Program-made: the position numbers and the translations under genes
In this document: piece after piece, positions 26,730 through 37,243 of the stretch
Position numbering within the stretch: position 1 is the first letter of the stretch
Layout: every line of letters starts with the position of its first letter
The notes under the pieces: model-generated
The model's database searches: none
Told to the model about the DNA's origin: nothing
The model's input: the letters and a program-made list of their open reading frames with translations, nothing else
Assembly (NCBI GenBank): GCA_963817885.1
Contig: CAWFQE010000007.1
Span: forward strand, 62,001-126,000
Direction of reading: 5' to 3'
DNA: 64,000 bases
Source: CAVOHU01 sp963817885
Lineage (GTDB): Bacteria; Acidobacteriota; Vicinamibacteria; Vicinamibacterales; JAKQTR01

Positions 26730-28841
26730 ATGAGCCGTCGAACCTTCCACCGCCTTCGCTCCGCCTGCATCCTGGGTGTGGCGCTCGAGGCCGCTGGCTG
26801 CGCCTCGTCGATTCCACGAGATTGGCCGCTGGAACCGCGGGGCGAGATTCTGGCACGCCTGTCACAGATGCCCGCCGGTTCTGCGTTCGTGGTTGATGCA
26901 ATCGCCGTCGACCGGAAAGGCATGCCCGTCGTCGACATGACTTCGGCCGACTTCACCCTGGTCGTCGACAACGCGCGGCCGGCAGCCCTGGGATTGGGAA
27001 GGCTGTACCGTGGACCCGGCGCGGCCGCGCTGGCTGACGCGCAGGACCCGGAAACGCCCGATGAGCTTGTCCCCCGGGCCGAGCCGAGCCGGCTGGTGGT
27101 TCTCGCCATCGATCAGGCGAGCCTCCTTCCTGGAGATGAGCGGCGCGCTAGGCTGGTGGCGGAGACCTGCCTGGCCCTCTTCGGTCTGTCCGACCGCTTC
27201 CTTGTCATTGCGCTCGCGGGATCGGAAGGCCTCGAGACGATGTCGACCGATCGCGGGGCCATCCGACGGGCGCTCAGCCGTCTCCGTGCGCTTCGCAGAG
27301 TGGACGCGGACGCCGCCCAGCCGCAGTCACCCGAGGTTGGCAGGCCCGCCGAACCTCCTGACTCGGCGACCGACGCCGGCGCGGGCGAACGCCCGCGCAC
27401 AGGCGCTGCCACGCCTTCAACCTCCAGACCCGACGCGATTCCGACGCTCGAACGCATTCAGCCGGAGACCGCACCAGGGCCCCGCGAAGTGATCTCACCT
27501 GTGGCGTCGCTGGCCCACGCCAAGGCCACGCTTGCGGCGCTGCTGGAGGTGTGTGAAGGACTCCGCACCGTGCCCGGTTCGAAGACGATTCTGTTCCTGT
27601 CGGCCGGGTTGATCACAGAAGGAGCTGAGCGCGAGGCGACGGCATTCGTCGAGTCAGCCGCCCGCTCGTTCAGCCGCGTGTATGCGCTCCAGATTCCCAC
27701 GACGGCGTCCGCGTTCAGCGAGCAGGGCCGGGTGTCCCTCAGGGCGATTGCCGACGAGACCGGCGGCGCGCTGGTCCCGTTGTCGATCAGGCCCGAGCGG
27801 GCGCTGCAGCGCCTGGCCGCAGAACAGTCGCTGTCATACCTCCTGATGGTTGTCCCGGCGCAGGGCAGCACGCTGCCGAATCCGCTTCGGCTGCAGGTGA
27901 CCTCGCGGCGGAAGAACGTGACGATCCGAGCCAGCCGGATTGGCGTGCCAGGACGATATGCCTCGCTGCTGCAGGCCGGGGAGACACCGACCGCGCGCCG
28001 TTCGCCGTCACGCCCACCGCAGCCATCACGCCCGCCCCAGGTGGTGGCAGGGCCCGTCCGGGCCGCGATCGATCCCCAACTTGCTCCTGTCCTCGCCCGG
28101 GCGACGGAATACGTGTCCGATTACTACAGGGAACTCTCCTCGGTGGTCGCCGAGGAGGTCTACGTGCAGGAATGGCGGAATCCGAAGGGCCCGAAGGTGA
28201 CCCGCCGGCTCGTGTCGGACTTCCTGCTCGTCAGGGCCGAAGGCCTCAACGGATGGATGCCGTTCCGAGACGTGTTCGAGGTAGACGGGGAGAAGGTACG
28301 CGACAGGACCGACCGCCTGATGAAGCTCTTTGTCGAATCTCCTCCCGAGCGCGCTGTCGAAAACGCCAACACGATCTGGGCCGAGAGCGCACGATACAAC
28401 ATCGGCGGGATTCGCCGCACGGTGAACATCCCGGTGCTTCCGCTGAGGTTCCTGGATCCGGACGATATCCGGAGATTCACCTTCTCGAGGGCAGGAGAAG
28501 AGACCTTCGGAGGGGTCAGCGTCCTGATGGTCGATTTCCGAGAGGTCTTCAGTCCGACCATCATCAAGACGCCCGAGGGACGGGACGTGCCTTCATCCGG
28601 AAGGTTCTGGATCGAGCCGGCGAGCGGCCGCGTCGTGCGCACGCGTCTCAGGGCCTCGACCGCGGAGATCAACGTTTCGTATGGGCCTCGCGAGGAGTTG
28701 CCTGGCCTCTGGGTTCCGTTCGTGATGCAGGAGGCCTATACGCATCCGACGGGCGATGTCAGCGCGACGGCGACCTACTCGCATTTTCGTCGCTTTCAGG
28801 TCTTCACAGAGGAGCAGGTCAAAGTTCCGAAGCGCCATTAG
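26730..28841 (+). CDS. VWFA-related lipoprotein of the Acidobacterial type
   Basis: This 703-residue protein starts at ATG 26730. The signal LRSACILGVALEAAGC has a cysteine consistent with a lipobox. Residues about 50-395 form the VWFA-related domain known from large Acidobacterial paralogue families: FVVDAIAVDRKGMPVVDMTS, then VVLAIDQASLLPGDE, and KTILFLSAGLITEG as the core strand. A low-complexity insert rich in P/A/S splits it (about 195-255). The C-terminal half (about 440-703) is beta-rich with no domain I can name, and resembles an outer-membrane-associated or secreted binding region. TATACT at 26651-26656 may be the -10. Function unknown, with adhesion or surface binding inferred from the VWFA fold. 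Confidence 0.8.
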   Translation: MSRRTFHRLRSACILGVALEAAGCASSIPRDWPLEPRGEILARLSQMPAGSAFVVDAIAVDRKGMPVVDMTSADFTLVVDNARPAALGLGRLYRGPGAAALADAQDPETPDELVPRAEPSRLVVLAIDQASLLPGDERRARLVAETCLALFGLSDRFLVIALAGSEGLETMSTDRGAIRRALSRLRALRRVDADAAQPQSPEVGRPAEPPDSATDAGAGERPRTGAATPSTSRPDAIPTLERIQPETAPGPREVISPVASLAHAKATLAALLEVCEGLRTVPGSKTILFLSAGLITEGAEREATAFVESAARSFSRVYALQIPTTASAFSEQGRVSLRAIADETGGALVPLSIRPERALQRLAAEQSLSYLLMVVPAQGSTLPNPLRLQVTSRRKNVTIRASRIGVPGRYASLLQAGETPTARRSPSRPPQPSRPPQVVAGPVRAAIDPQLAPVLARATEYVSDYYRELSSVVAEEVYVQEWRNPKGPKVTRRLVSDFLLVRAEGLNGWMPFRDVFEVDGEKVRDRTDRLMKLFVESPPERAVENANTIWAESARYNIGGIRRTVNIPVLPLRFLDPDDIRRFTFSRAGEETFGGVSVLMVDFREVFSPTIIKTPEGRDVPSSGRFWIEPASGRVVRTRLRASTAEINVSYGPREELPGLWVPFVMQEAYTHPTGDVSATATYSHFRRFQVFTEEQVKVPKRH

Positions 28842-28995
28842 CCGGACCCCTCGCGCGGAGTCTTTCTGGACCGGCGAGGAGACTCCGGGTTCTCTCCAGG
28901 ACGGAAATGGGCAGGTCGAATGCAGCTGGATGAGGCGCTCCGCGTGGGTGTGCCAACTACAGGCGAAGGGAAGACGCCTCAGGCAGGGCCCGGGA

Positions 28996-29358
28996 TCAGC
29001 AGGGCTGAACGCGCGCGGTGGGTGTCTCGCGCAGCACGGCGAGAACGGCGGGGTCGAGCGGGCGGTCGAACATGACGCCGGCCCGATAGCGTGGCCCCTT
29101 CCGGGGGTGGAGCGCCGAGATCTGGCAACGCGCGACCGCGGCTCGCAGCACCATCGGCTGGTCGTTGGCGACCAGCGTCAGCTCGATCGCCGCACCTGGC
29201 GACACCCGTGCCGACGACTCCAGCAATGCGCCGCCGAACGACACGTCCAACAGCCGTGCCCGGTTGCCCGATCGCGCGTTGAGTTCGGGCAGCGCGCCGC
29301 CGCTGGCAGCCTGAATTCGCGAAAACGCCCGGCGTTCCAGCATGTCGTTCTTCTCCAT
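28996..29358 (-). CDS. PilZ-domain protein
   Basis: This protein has about 120 residues from the ATG at 29358. Its PilZ signature is complete: the R-x3-R motif in ERRAFSR near the N-terminus and the D-x-S-x2-G motif in LDVSFGGALLES. These two sites bind cyclic di-GMP in characterised PilZ proteins. It consists of the single domain with a short basic end and no membrane segment, so it probably acts as a stand-alone c-di-GMP receptor. No diguanylate cyclase or phosphodiesterase gene is in the window. An in-frame ATG at 29343 (MLERRAFSR) is an alternative start. Confidence 0.85.
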   Translation of the reverse strand: MEKNDMLERRAFSRIQAASGGALPELNARSGNRARLLDVSFGGALLESSARVSPGAAIELTLVANDQPMVLRAAVARCQISALHPRKGPRYRAGVMFDRPLDPAVLAVLRETPTARVQPC

Positions 29359-29460
29359 GGACGCAAAGTTTACCACACGGTGCATGAGGACACGATGTCG
29401 TCCGGGCGTAACCGTCAAGAGATGAATACGCCAATCCCGTGCCAGGCCGGCCGCGGCGCC

Positions 29461-29928
29461 TCAGAGGCCGGTCACGATCAGAAGGATCCGATACGCCCGA
29501 TGCAGGTCCACGAAAAGCCGCGTCAGCCGGGCCTTGTCGGCGGAGGTTCGCTGCGCGTGGCAGTCGGGATGGTAGCGCCGGGCGAGGATCCGGAATTCCC
29601 GCCGGAGGTCGGCCGACGTGAATCCGACATCCATGTCGGCGCCGAGCGCCACGAGTCTGTCGAGCGCGATCTGCTGACGAGGTGAGAGCGTGCGGCCGGA
29701 ATGGGCTGGAGCGCGGTCAGCCCGAATCAGCGGTTCGACCCGGCGATCAACACACGTCTCGGCGCGTCTGGCCGGCTGGCCGGGAGCGAAGCAGAACCGA
29801 GGGTCGATGAACAGGATGATGGGATTGACGCCCTCGGCTCCTTCGCCCTCGACAGGCGTACAAGCTTCAAGCGTTGCCGAGCTCAGCTTGGCATCCAGAA
29901 CATCGATGAATGGCAACCCGTTCCGCAT
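29461..29928 (-). CDS. Protein with a C-terminal J-domain-like segment
   Basis: This 155-residue protein has an unremarkable first half and a J-domain-like second half. LRREFRILARRYHPDC contains the HPD tripeptide between two helices, and the following LFVDLHRAYRILL matches helix III of DnaJ. In J proteins HPD stimulates the ATPase of Hsp70 (DnaK). Only the J domain is present: no G/F region, zinc finger or substrate domain. It lies about 100 bases upstream of, and in the same direction as, the PilZ gene, so both may be on one transcript. The start is uncertain because the Shine-Dalgarno is weak. Confidence 0.6.
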   Translation of the reverse strand: MRNGLPFIDVLDAKLSSATLEACTPVEGEGAEGVNPIILFIDPRFCFAPGQPARRAETCVDRRVEPLIRADRAPAHSGRTLSPRQQIALDRLVALGADMDVGFTSADLRREFRILARRYHPDCHAQRTSADKARLTRLFVDLHRAYRILLIVTGL

Positions 29929-30042
29929 ATCCGCCCAATCGGCAGTTGCGGCAGGGTCTTGAACGGGTGAGAGCCCGAGAGCGGAGAGCCGGTTCCCAGG
30001 TTGGAGCGGGGCGTCGGCGAGATGGCGCCCCGGCGAGGAGCG

Positions 30043-30255
30043 CTAGACCTCCCAGCCCGAGAACTTCGTCGCGCACTCACGGACGTACTGGGACAGCGGC
30101 TTCTTGATCAGGTTCATGCGGTTGAGGCGTTCAACAGCCGCCTCGCTGCCTGACACGCTGTCGTCCCTTCGGACCACGACCTCGATGCGACCGTCACCGA
30201 GGTTGAAGACGTTCACGCTACCATCGGGTTGCGCCTCGAAATACAACGCGCCCAC
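30043..30255 (-). CDS. Small conserved-looking hypothetical protein (70 residues)
   Basis: No known domain is recognised. The frame starts at GTG 30255, with GAGAGG (30262-30267) six bases upstream, and reads MGALYFEAQPDGSVNVFNLG then DGRIEVVVRRDD, ending in a basic, aromatic tail. A longer in-frame ATG at 30342 was rejected because it would sit upstream of a near-perfect promoter (30296-30324) whose transcript begins just before the GTG. The leader carries a hairpin. Codon third positions are GC-rich like the neighbours. It is likely a real cytoplasmic small protein with beta-strand-rich content. Confidence 0.65.
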   Translation of the reverse strand: MGALYFEAQPDGSVNVFNLGDGRIEVVVRRDDSVSGSEAAVERLNRMNLIKKPLSQYVRECATKFSGWEV

Positions 30256-30268
30256 GGCACACCTCTCA

Positions 30269-30324
30269 GGCAGGAGAAATGATTCTCCATCTGCCAAAGT
30301 AATGCTCCCGAAGGCATCTGTCAA
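30269..30324 (-). promoter_or_regulatory. Strong sigma70-like promoter with a leader hairpin for the 70-residue protein
   Basis: On the minus strand TTGACA (30319-30324) and TACTTT (30296-30301) are exactly 17 bases apart. The transcript would start near 30289. Immediately downstream, GGAGAA and TTCTCC pair around ATGA (30273-30288), with outer GGCA/TGCC pairing, giving a stable stem directly before the ribosome-binding GAGAGG. That position suits translational control or protein binding to the leader. Confidence 0.65.
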
Positions 30325-30418
30325 GGGCGCATCCATGCGCATTCGCGTGGAGTTGAGCGGCCCGGTTGCGCGAGTCTTACGCGGCGCGAAAAGACAGAAA
30401 CGACATTGGGACTGCGTC

Positions 30419-31282
30419 TCACGACGAAGCTGTTGGCGCATCGCGCCAGGTCTTCCACGTCGAGGCAATCAGGATGATCGCGCCGCCCGTCAACGGCCAC
30501 GCTCCCGGCGACTCGTGATGAATCATCCAGGCCCAAAGAGGGCTGAACGCCGGTTCAGCCAGCAGCAGGAGGGAGGCCTCCACCGCCAGCACGTGTCGGA
30601 TGGCTTTGGTGAGGAGAATGTAAGCCACCCCGACCTGGAACACGCCGAGGTAGCCGATGACCCCCACATCGGTCATCGTGGCCTGGCTGACCGGGAGCGC
30701 GAACGGCAGGCACACCAGGCAGGCGATGATGTTTCCCGAAATGGCGGCGGATGCCGCGGCGGAACCCAGCGCGGCAGGGTCTCGCTTCTCCACCCATCGC
30801 AGCCCCATCACCGTGAGACACCAGCAGAAACCGCTGAACGCGCCGATCAGGTTGCCGCGCGCCGGGTCCGGTGCGGACTGGCTGGCAACTCCTCCCACGA
30901 AGAGCAGCCCGATGCCCGCGGCCACGGCCAGCAACACCGGAACGTCGCGGCGACGGATGTGCTCGTTCAGCAGCCACGGGCCGGCCAGCGCGATATAGAG
31001 CGGGGCGGTCGACTGGAGGAAGACGCTGTTGGCTGCCGTGGTGAGCTTGTTCGCCGCGACGAACGATATCAGCGTGGCGGCGTACGCCAGGCCGATGACC
31101 ACGCTCCACCGCGAGAACCCGCCCCGTTGCCGGGTGCCGGCTATGAGCACCAGCGCCGCGATGCCGGATCGGAAACTGGCGATCTGCCAGCTGGTCAGCG
31201 AACAGGCCTTGATCGCGGTCCCGCCGGTCGAGAAGAGCAGGGCAGTGACCAGGATCAGGAGCCGCGCCATCGATGCTGTCAT
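30419..31282 (-). CDS. EamA/DMT-superfamily transporter
   Basis: This 287-residue membrane protein has ten hydrophobic segments arranged as two EamA halves, the drug/metabolite transporter plan (RhaT/YdcZ-like). Family features include SWQIASFRSGIAALVLIAG after helix 1 and AEPAFSPLWAWMIHHESPG, a typical EamA second-repeat motif, near the end. Substrates of this family range from amino acids to nucleotides and drugs and cannot be deduced. It starts 22 codons before its first membrane helix ends, a normal length. The 5' neighbour is the ferredoxin gene, but a terminator separates them. Confidence 0.88.
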   Translation of the reverse strand: MTASMARLLILVTALLFSTGGTAIKACSLTSWQIASFRSGIAALVLIAGTRQRGGFSRWSVVIGLAYAATLISFVAANKLTTAANSVFLQSTAPLYIALAGPWLLNEHIRRRDVPVLLAVAAGIGLLFVGGVASQSAPDPARGNLIGAFSGFCWCLTVMGLRWVEKRDPAALGSAAASAAISGNIIACLVCLPFALPVSQATMTDVGVIGYLGVFQVGVAYILLTKAIRHVLAVEASLLLLAEPAFSPLWAWMIHHESPGAWPLTGGAIILIASTWKTWRDAPTASS

Positions 31283-31373
31283 TGCGCGAACATCCTACAC
31301 CAGCCGGGCGGCCGGGTCCCGTGGCGCGTGCTGCGTCGCCGGCGATGTGCGCGATGGCGTGAGGGAACGGAAC

Positions 31374-31402
31374 AAAGAAAAAGGGGACCGACACCGGTCC
31401 CC
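31374..31402 (-). terminator. Intrinsic terminator of the ferredoxin gene
   Basis: Read on the minus strand, GGGGACCG and CGGTCCCC pair perfectly around GTGT, followed by TTTTTCTTT (plus-strand A tract 31374-31382). It lies 30 bases after the ferredoxin stop. This is the clearest rho-independent terminator in the window. Confidence 0.85.
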
Positions 31403-31431
31403 CTCTAGGTGATTGGCGCTGGCGGCTCTTC

Positions 31432-31623
31432 CTACGCCTTGACGATGCAGCCATCCACGGGGCAGACCTCGACGCACTTGGGTGAGTCGAAGTGTCCCAC
31501 GCACTCGGTGCACTTTTCGGTATCGATCGTATAGATCGAATCGCCCTCGGCGATTGCCTCGTTCGGGCATTCCGGTTCGCAGGCCCCGCAGCTGATGCAG
31601 TCTTCCTTAATCGACATTGCCAT
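31432..31623 (-). CDS. fdx: 2[4Fe-4S] ferredoxin (YfhL type)
   Basis: This 63-residue ferredoxin binds two [4Fe-4S] clusters through CISCGACEPECP and CTECVGHFDSPKCVEVCP. The eight-residue spacing VGHFDSPK inside the second motif is the Alvin/YfhL insertion. It is a low-potential cytoplasmic electron carrier, and its partner cannot be told from the context. AT-rich DNA and a TG-extended -10 (31680-31688) precede a leader with a CCCCG/CGGGG stem (31650-31669), and GGAGGAAA lies just upstream of the ATG. Transcription ends at the terminator at 31374. Confidence 0.95.
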   Translation of the reverse strand: MAMSIKEDCISCGACEPECPNEAIAEGDSIYTIDTEKCTECVGHFDSPKCVEVCPVDGCIVKA

Positions 31624-31679
31624 GAGTCGTTTCCTCCGTATTACAGCGTCCCCGAAGTCACAGCCGGGGCTTATCAGTC

Positions 31680-31688
31680 ACTATAGCA
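31680..31688 (-). promoter_or_regulatory. Extended -10 promoter of the ferredoxin gene
   Basis: On the minus strand TGCTATAGT gives TATAGT (31680-31685) with the upstream TG of an extended -10. A TGGACA about 19 bases further up is a poor -35. The expected start is about 50 bases before the ATG. Confidence 0.6.
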
Positions 31689-31887
31689 AAGACCGATCCG
31701 GTTTTGTCCAGTCGAATTCGTCACAACACCGCTCTCGTCTCACGTCAATTGCCGGCTTTCCGCCGAATCGCCCCGAGATGACGCCGGCAAACACTGGAAC
31801 GTGTCGCACGCGATCGGACCTGTGAGGTCGGAGATCGGCCGTCTCCACGCAAACGCGGGAGGGAGATCGTCGCTCGACTGCCCGCCG

Positions 31888-33178
31888 TCAGATCGCGTCG
31901 AGTGCCTGCTGCAGGTCCGCGATCAGATCGTCCGGGTGCTCGATGCCCACCGAGATCCTGATCATCGCGGCCGTGATTCCCATCTTCTGCTGCCGTTCCG
32001 GCGGAACATCCGAATGGGTCATCGTCGCCGGGTGCTCGACCAGCGTCTCGGTTCCCCCCAGGCTGACGGCCAGCTTCATCACCTTCAGGTGGTTGAGAAG
32101 GCGAAACGCCTCGGCCTCGCCGCCATGTATCTCGAACGAGAAAGTCGATCCGGGCGACTTGCACTGGCGCTGGCAGATGTCGTACTGCGGATGATCCTCT
32201 CCCATGAGTCCCAGGTAGTGCACCGCACGGACCTTCGGATGCTCGGAGAGGAACTCGGCGACGTAGCGCGCGTTCTTCATCGCGCTCGTCATGCGCAGCT
32301 TGAGCGTTTCGAGGCTTCGCATCAGGAGCCAGCCGGTGTGAGGATCCGACATGGTTCCCATGATGGTCCGCATGCCTCGCACCGGGGCGATGACCTGTTC
32401 ACTTCCGAGGCATGCGCCGGCGATGAGATCGCTGTGGCCGCCCAGCGTACTTCGTCAGCGAATACAGAACGAGATCGGCGCCAAGCTGCAGCGGGTGCTG
32501 CCACAGCGGGCCGAGGAAGGTGTTGTCGACGGCCACCAGCGGCCGGCGCCCGCTGGCGTCGGCGAGGGCGCGCGCAACGTCGGCGCACCTGGCGATGTCC
32601 ACCAGGCCGTCGGTCGGATTGGCCGGCGTCTCGATGTAGATCATGGCCACGCGCCCCAGCGCGCGGGCTTGCTCGACTGCCTCGTCCAGCGACGGTCCGG
32701 CGAGACCCGACCCGAACCAGACCCGCGAGATTCCGAACTGGGGCAGGATGTTCTCGATCAGGAACTCGGTGCCGCCGTAGACCGGTTCGCTCGCGACGAT
32801 CACGTCACCCGGTTGGAGGAATGTGAGCAGTGTCGTGGAGATGGCGGCCATGCCCGAGCAGAACATCAGGCACGACTCGGCCTGATCCCAGAGCGCAAGT
32901 CGATCCTCGAGGATCTCGAGATCGGGGTTGTTCAGGCGTGAGTAGATCAGGCCGGGATCCTCGGTCGGCCGCTTCTCGCGAAGGCCGTAGGCGACCTCGA
33001 AGAACGATTTCCCCTCCTCGGCCGTCCGGAAGGCGAACGTCGAGGTCAGGAAGAGCGGGCATTTCACCGACCCTTCCGAGAGCCTCGGGTCGTAGCCGTA
33101 GCTCATCATCAGGGTCTCGGGCCGGAGCTGGTGCCCGCCGACTTCACGGTGACGATAGCCTCGCTTGATCTGGCTCAT
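31888..33178 (-). pseudogene. Cystathionine gamma-synthase/lyase-family PLP enzyme, interrupted by a +1 frameshift
   Basis: Two adjacent frames together make one Cys/Met-metabolism enzyme. The first (33178 down to about 32441) includes SRLNNPDLEILEDRLALWD, the PLP-phosphate site GMAAISTTLLTF and the PLP lysine in SLTKY. The second continues GGHSDLIAGACLGSEQ through SVGIEHPDDLIADLQQALD. Removing one base in the CCC at 32441-32443 restores a 429-residue protein of normal family length. Members catalyse gamma-replacement or gamma/beta-elimination in methionine and cysteine metabolism. The exact reaction (cystathionine gamma-synthase, methionine gamma-lyase) cannot be fixed. The start MSQIKRGYRHREVGG matches a subgroup with a long N-terminus. 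Confidence 0.82.
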
Positions 33179-33405
33179 GGGACACCTCGAAACGCAGGTA
33201 GGACGCGGACCATGTGATGCCGCTCCTTCGCCCGAGGCAGGGCCGAGTGTCAGGCCCGGAGCGCTGCCGGCCGGGCACGGAGGGGGACGGGGGTTGTCGC
33301 CGCTGGAAGTGTACTACAGAGACCGGGGCGACGCGGGCCGGGCACGAGAAGCGGGATGGAAGCCGCCGCGCCGCATCAGGCTCAGGCGGCCTGCCCGCCC
33401 CGGGA

Positions 33406-34791
<1,386 letters not shown>

Positions 34792-34795
<4 letters not shown>

Positions 34796-35842
34796 ATCAG
34801 GATCTCCACTTTGCCCTTGGCCCGCAGCCCCTGGATGAAGGCCTCGCTCTTCGCGCTGCGCATCTGCTCGGTCAGGTAGTTCTTGATCTGGTCCTTGACC
34901 TCTTCGAGCGGCAGATCCCGGGCCGGCCGCGTCTCGACGACGCGAATGATGTGAAACCCGAAGGGCGTCTCGACCACGCCGCTGGTCTGGCCGGGCTTCA
35001 ACGCGAACGCCGCGTTCTCGAATGCCGGGACCATCTGACCCTTGGAGAAGAAGCCCAGGTCGCCGCCATTGGCCGCCGAGCCCGGATCCTGCGACATCTT
35101 CTTCGCGAGATCCTCGAACTTCGCGCCCGAGGAGAGCTGCTTCAGGATCTGGTCGGCCTGCGCCTTCGCCTTCGCACGCGCTGCCGCATCTGCCTTCTCG
35201 GGAAGTCGAATCAGGATGTGCGAGGCTTTGACCGCCTCGGCCTGCTTGAACTCCTGCTTGTTCTTGGCGTAGAAGTCCGAGATGTCCTTGTCTTCGACCT
35301 TGATCTGCGGCTCGATTTCCTTTTCGAGCAGGTGATTCACGGCGATGGTCTCGCCGGTTTCCTGGCTTGAGCTTCTCGAGCGTGATGCCGCGGTCGGTCA
35401 GCGCCTTCTTGAAGGCGTCTTCGTTGGGGAACTGCGACTTCATCTGCTGCATGCGGCCGTCGATCTCCGTGTCGAGCGCGGTGATCTTGCGGGCCCGCGT
35501 CTCCTGGAGCAGCAGCTTGTAGCCGACGATGCGATCGAGCACCTGCCGGTAAACCTGATCCCGCTGTTCGACGGGCACCGCGGCCTGCGCACGGGCCTCG
35601 AGCGTTCGAACGGCGAGCTCGAATTCGGCGCGGCTGATGGTTTCGCCGTTGACCTTGGCCAGCACGTCGGGCAGCTGGGCGGGCACGGGCTTGGCCGGCG
35701 CCGGTGCGGCGCCCGGAACCGCGGTCGTCGCTGTCTGGCCGGCGGACCCGGCTGGCGCGGAGGCATCGGGCGTTTTCGACTTACACGCCGCTAAGGCGGT
35801 GAGGACGAAGGCGGACAGAACGAGCAGTGTGCGGAGTTTCAT
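34792..35842 (-). pseudogene. Peptidyl-prolyl isomerase (PpiC/SurA-like) lipoprotein, interrupted by a +1 frameshift
   Basis: The N-terminal frame begins MKLRTLLVLSAFVLTALAAC, a clear lipoprotein signal. It continues with a SurA-like N-terminal helical domain (DVLAKVNGETISRAEFELAV). At about 35365 the frame must shift by one base. The second frame runs QETGETIAVNHLLEKEIEP and then the parvulin domain: KASHILIRLPE, ANGGDLGFFSKGQMV, and FGFHIIRVVE. The corrected protein has 349 residues. It would be a periplasmic foldase/chaperone for envelope proteins. The promoter at 35873-35902 lies before it, and the M28 gene follows with a TTGA overlap. Confidence 0.82.
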
Positions 35843-35872
35843 GGTGTGCCCTGGAAGACAGGAGAAACGCTA

Positions 35873-35902
35873 ACAGTACCAGAGACACCGTTCGCATCGC
35901 AA
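35873..35902 (-). promoter_or_regulatory. Promoter-like pair before the PpiC gene
   Basis: On the minus strand TTGCGA (35897-35902) and TACTGT (35873-35878) are separated by 18 bases, ending about 30 bases before the ATG at 35842. Both hexamers keep the most important positions. Confidence 0.5.
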
Positions 35903-35999
35903 GGCGCAGCGCCGCGGGAATTTCCGTCCGGCCCGCAGCGCCTGTTCACCGGCGCCAGCGTGCTGATAGAGTGGGGGACTCGCAGATCGGAACCACATC

Positions 36000-37184
36000 A
36001 TGGCGCACACCATCTACCTCGACCACAGCGCGTCCTCGCATCCGAAGCCGGAGGAGGTCTATCGCTTCATGGACCGCGCACTCCGGGAGTACGGTGTCAA
36101 TCCCGGACGGGGAGGATACCAGTTGTGCCGGGAGGCCGGCGATCTGGTGGAGCGCGCGCGCGTGTCACTGGCGGCCTTCTTCAACGGGCGCCGTCCCGAG
36201 CGGCTGGTGTTCTCGCAGAATTCAACCGACGCTCTGAATCTGGCCATCTACGGCCTGCTGCAGCCGGGCGACCACGCCGTCACGACGAGGCTGGAGCACA
36301 ATTCGGTCCTGCGTCCGCTGCACCACCTCTCGCAATCGTCGGGGGTGGAGGTCGCGTACGTGCCGTTCGACGATCGCGGGGTCATCGACCCGGACGACGT
36401 GTCGAGCGCGATGAAGCCGAGCACGAAGATCGTCGTGATGACGCACGGATCCAACGTCATCGGCACCGTGCAGCCGGTGGCCGAGGTGGCGCGCCGGTGC
36501 CGCCAGCGGGGCGTGACCCTGGTCGTCGATGCGTCTCAGACGGCCGGGGCGGTGCCGATCGACGTCGAGGCGCTCGGCGTCGACGTCCTGTGTTTCACCG
36601 GCCACAAGTCGATGCTCGGGCCCACCGGCATCGGCGGAATGTACGTGCGTGACGGCGTGGAGATTCGCCACACGCGGGCCGGCGGAACCGGCGTGCGGGC
36701 TGCGCAACGTTCGCACCTCGACGAATATCCGTTCCGGATGGAATACGGGACCCACAACCTCCCGGGCATCGCCGGACTGAACGCCGGGGTGGAGTGGATA
36801 CGCGAACGGGGAATCGACGCCATCCGCGACCACGAAATGGCCCTGGCGGCCATGTTGGTGACAGGTCTGGAGCGCATCGACGGGGTGAAGGTGTACCGCC
36901 AGGGCGACCCGGCACGCCGCCTGGCTGTGGTGCTCTGCAATATCGACGGTCTCGAAGCCGCCGACCTGGGCATCATGCTCGACACCAACTTCCGAATCGC
37001 AGCGAGGACCGGCCTTCATTGCGCGCCCCTGGTGCACGAGCAGCTCGGGACGCTGGACATCAACGGCGCCGTGCGGTTCAGCATCGGACCGTTCAACACC
37101 GATCAGGAGATCCAGGCCACGCTCGGCGCGATGGCGGAGATCGCGGATTCGCAGCGGAAGCGGATGCCGGGCACCCGGCGGTGA
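36000..37184 (+). CDS. Cysteine desulfurase-like class V aminotransferase
   Basis: This 394-residue PLP enzyme of aminotransferase class V has an N-terminus MAHTIYLDHSASSHPKPEEV like NifS/SufS. Other features are the PLP-lysine motif FTGHKSMLGPTGIGGMYV and the C-terminal Cys-containing loop GLHCAPLVHEQLGT that donates the sulfane sulfur in desulfurases. It matches the stand-alone cysteine desulfurase subfamily (EF2568-like) rather than IscS. There is no scaffold (iscU/sufU), ferredoxin or regulator beside it, so it may serve sulfur transfer to tRNA, molybdenum cofactor or a specific enzyme. GGGGG just upstream is a likely ribosome-binding site. Confidence 0.85.
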   Translation: MAHTIYLDHSASSHPKPEEVYRFMDRALREYGVNPGRGGYQLCREAGDLVERARVSLAAFFNGRRPERLVFSQNSTDALNLAIYGLLQPGDHAVTTRLEHNSVLRPLHHLSQSSGVEVAYVPFDDRGVIDPDDVSSAMKPSTKIVVMTHGSNVIGTVQPVAEVARRCRQRGVTLVVDASQTAGAVPIDVEALGVDVLCFTGHKSMLGPTGIGGMYVRDGVEIRHTRAGGTGVRAAQRSHLDEYPFRMEYGTHNLPGIAGLNAGVEWIRERGIDAIRDHEMALAAMLVTGLERIDGVKVYRQGDPARRLAVVLCNIDGLEAADLGIMLDTNFRIAARTGLHCAPLVHEQLGTLDINGAVRFSIGPFNTDQEIQATLGAMAEIADSQRKRMPGTRR

Positions 37185-37243
37185 CACGGATGGGGCAGTG
37201 GCGGAATCACGCAGGCCGGCCTGCGACGGGTGAGGCGTTCCAG

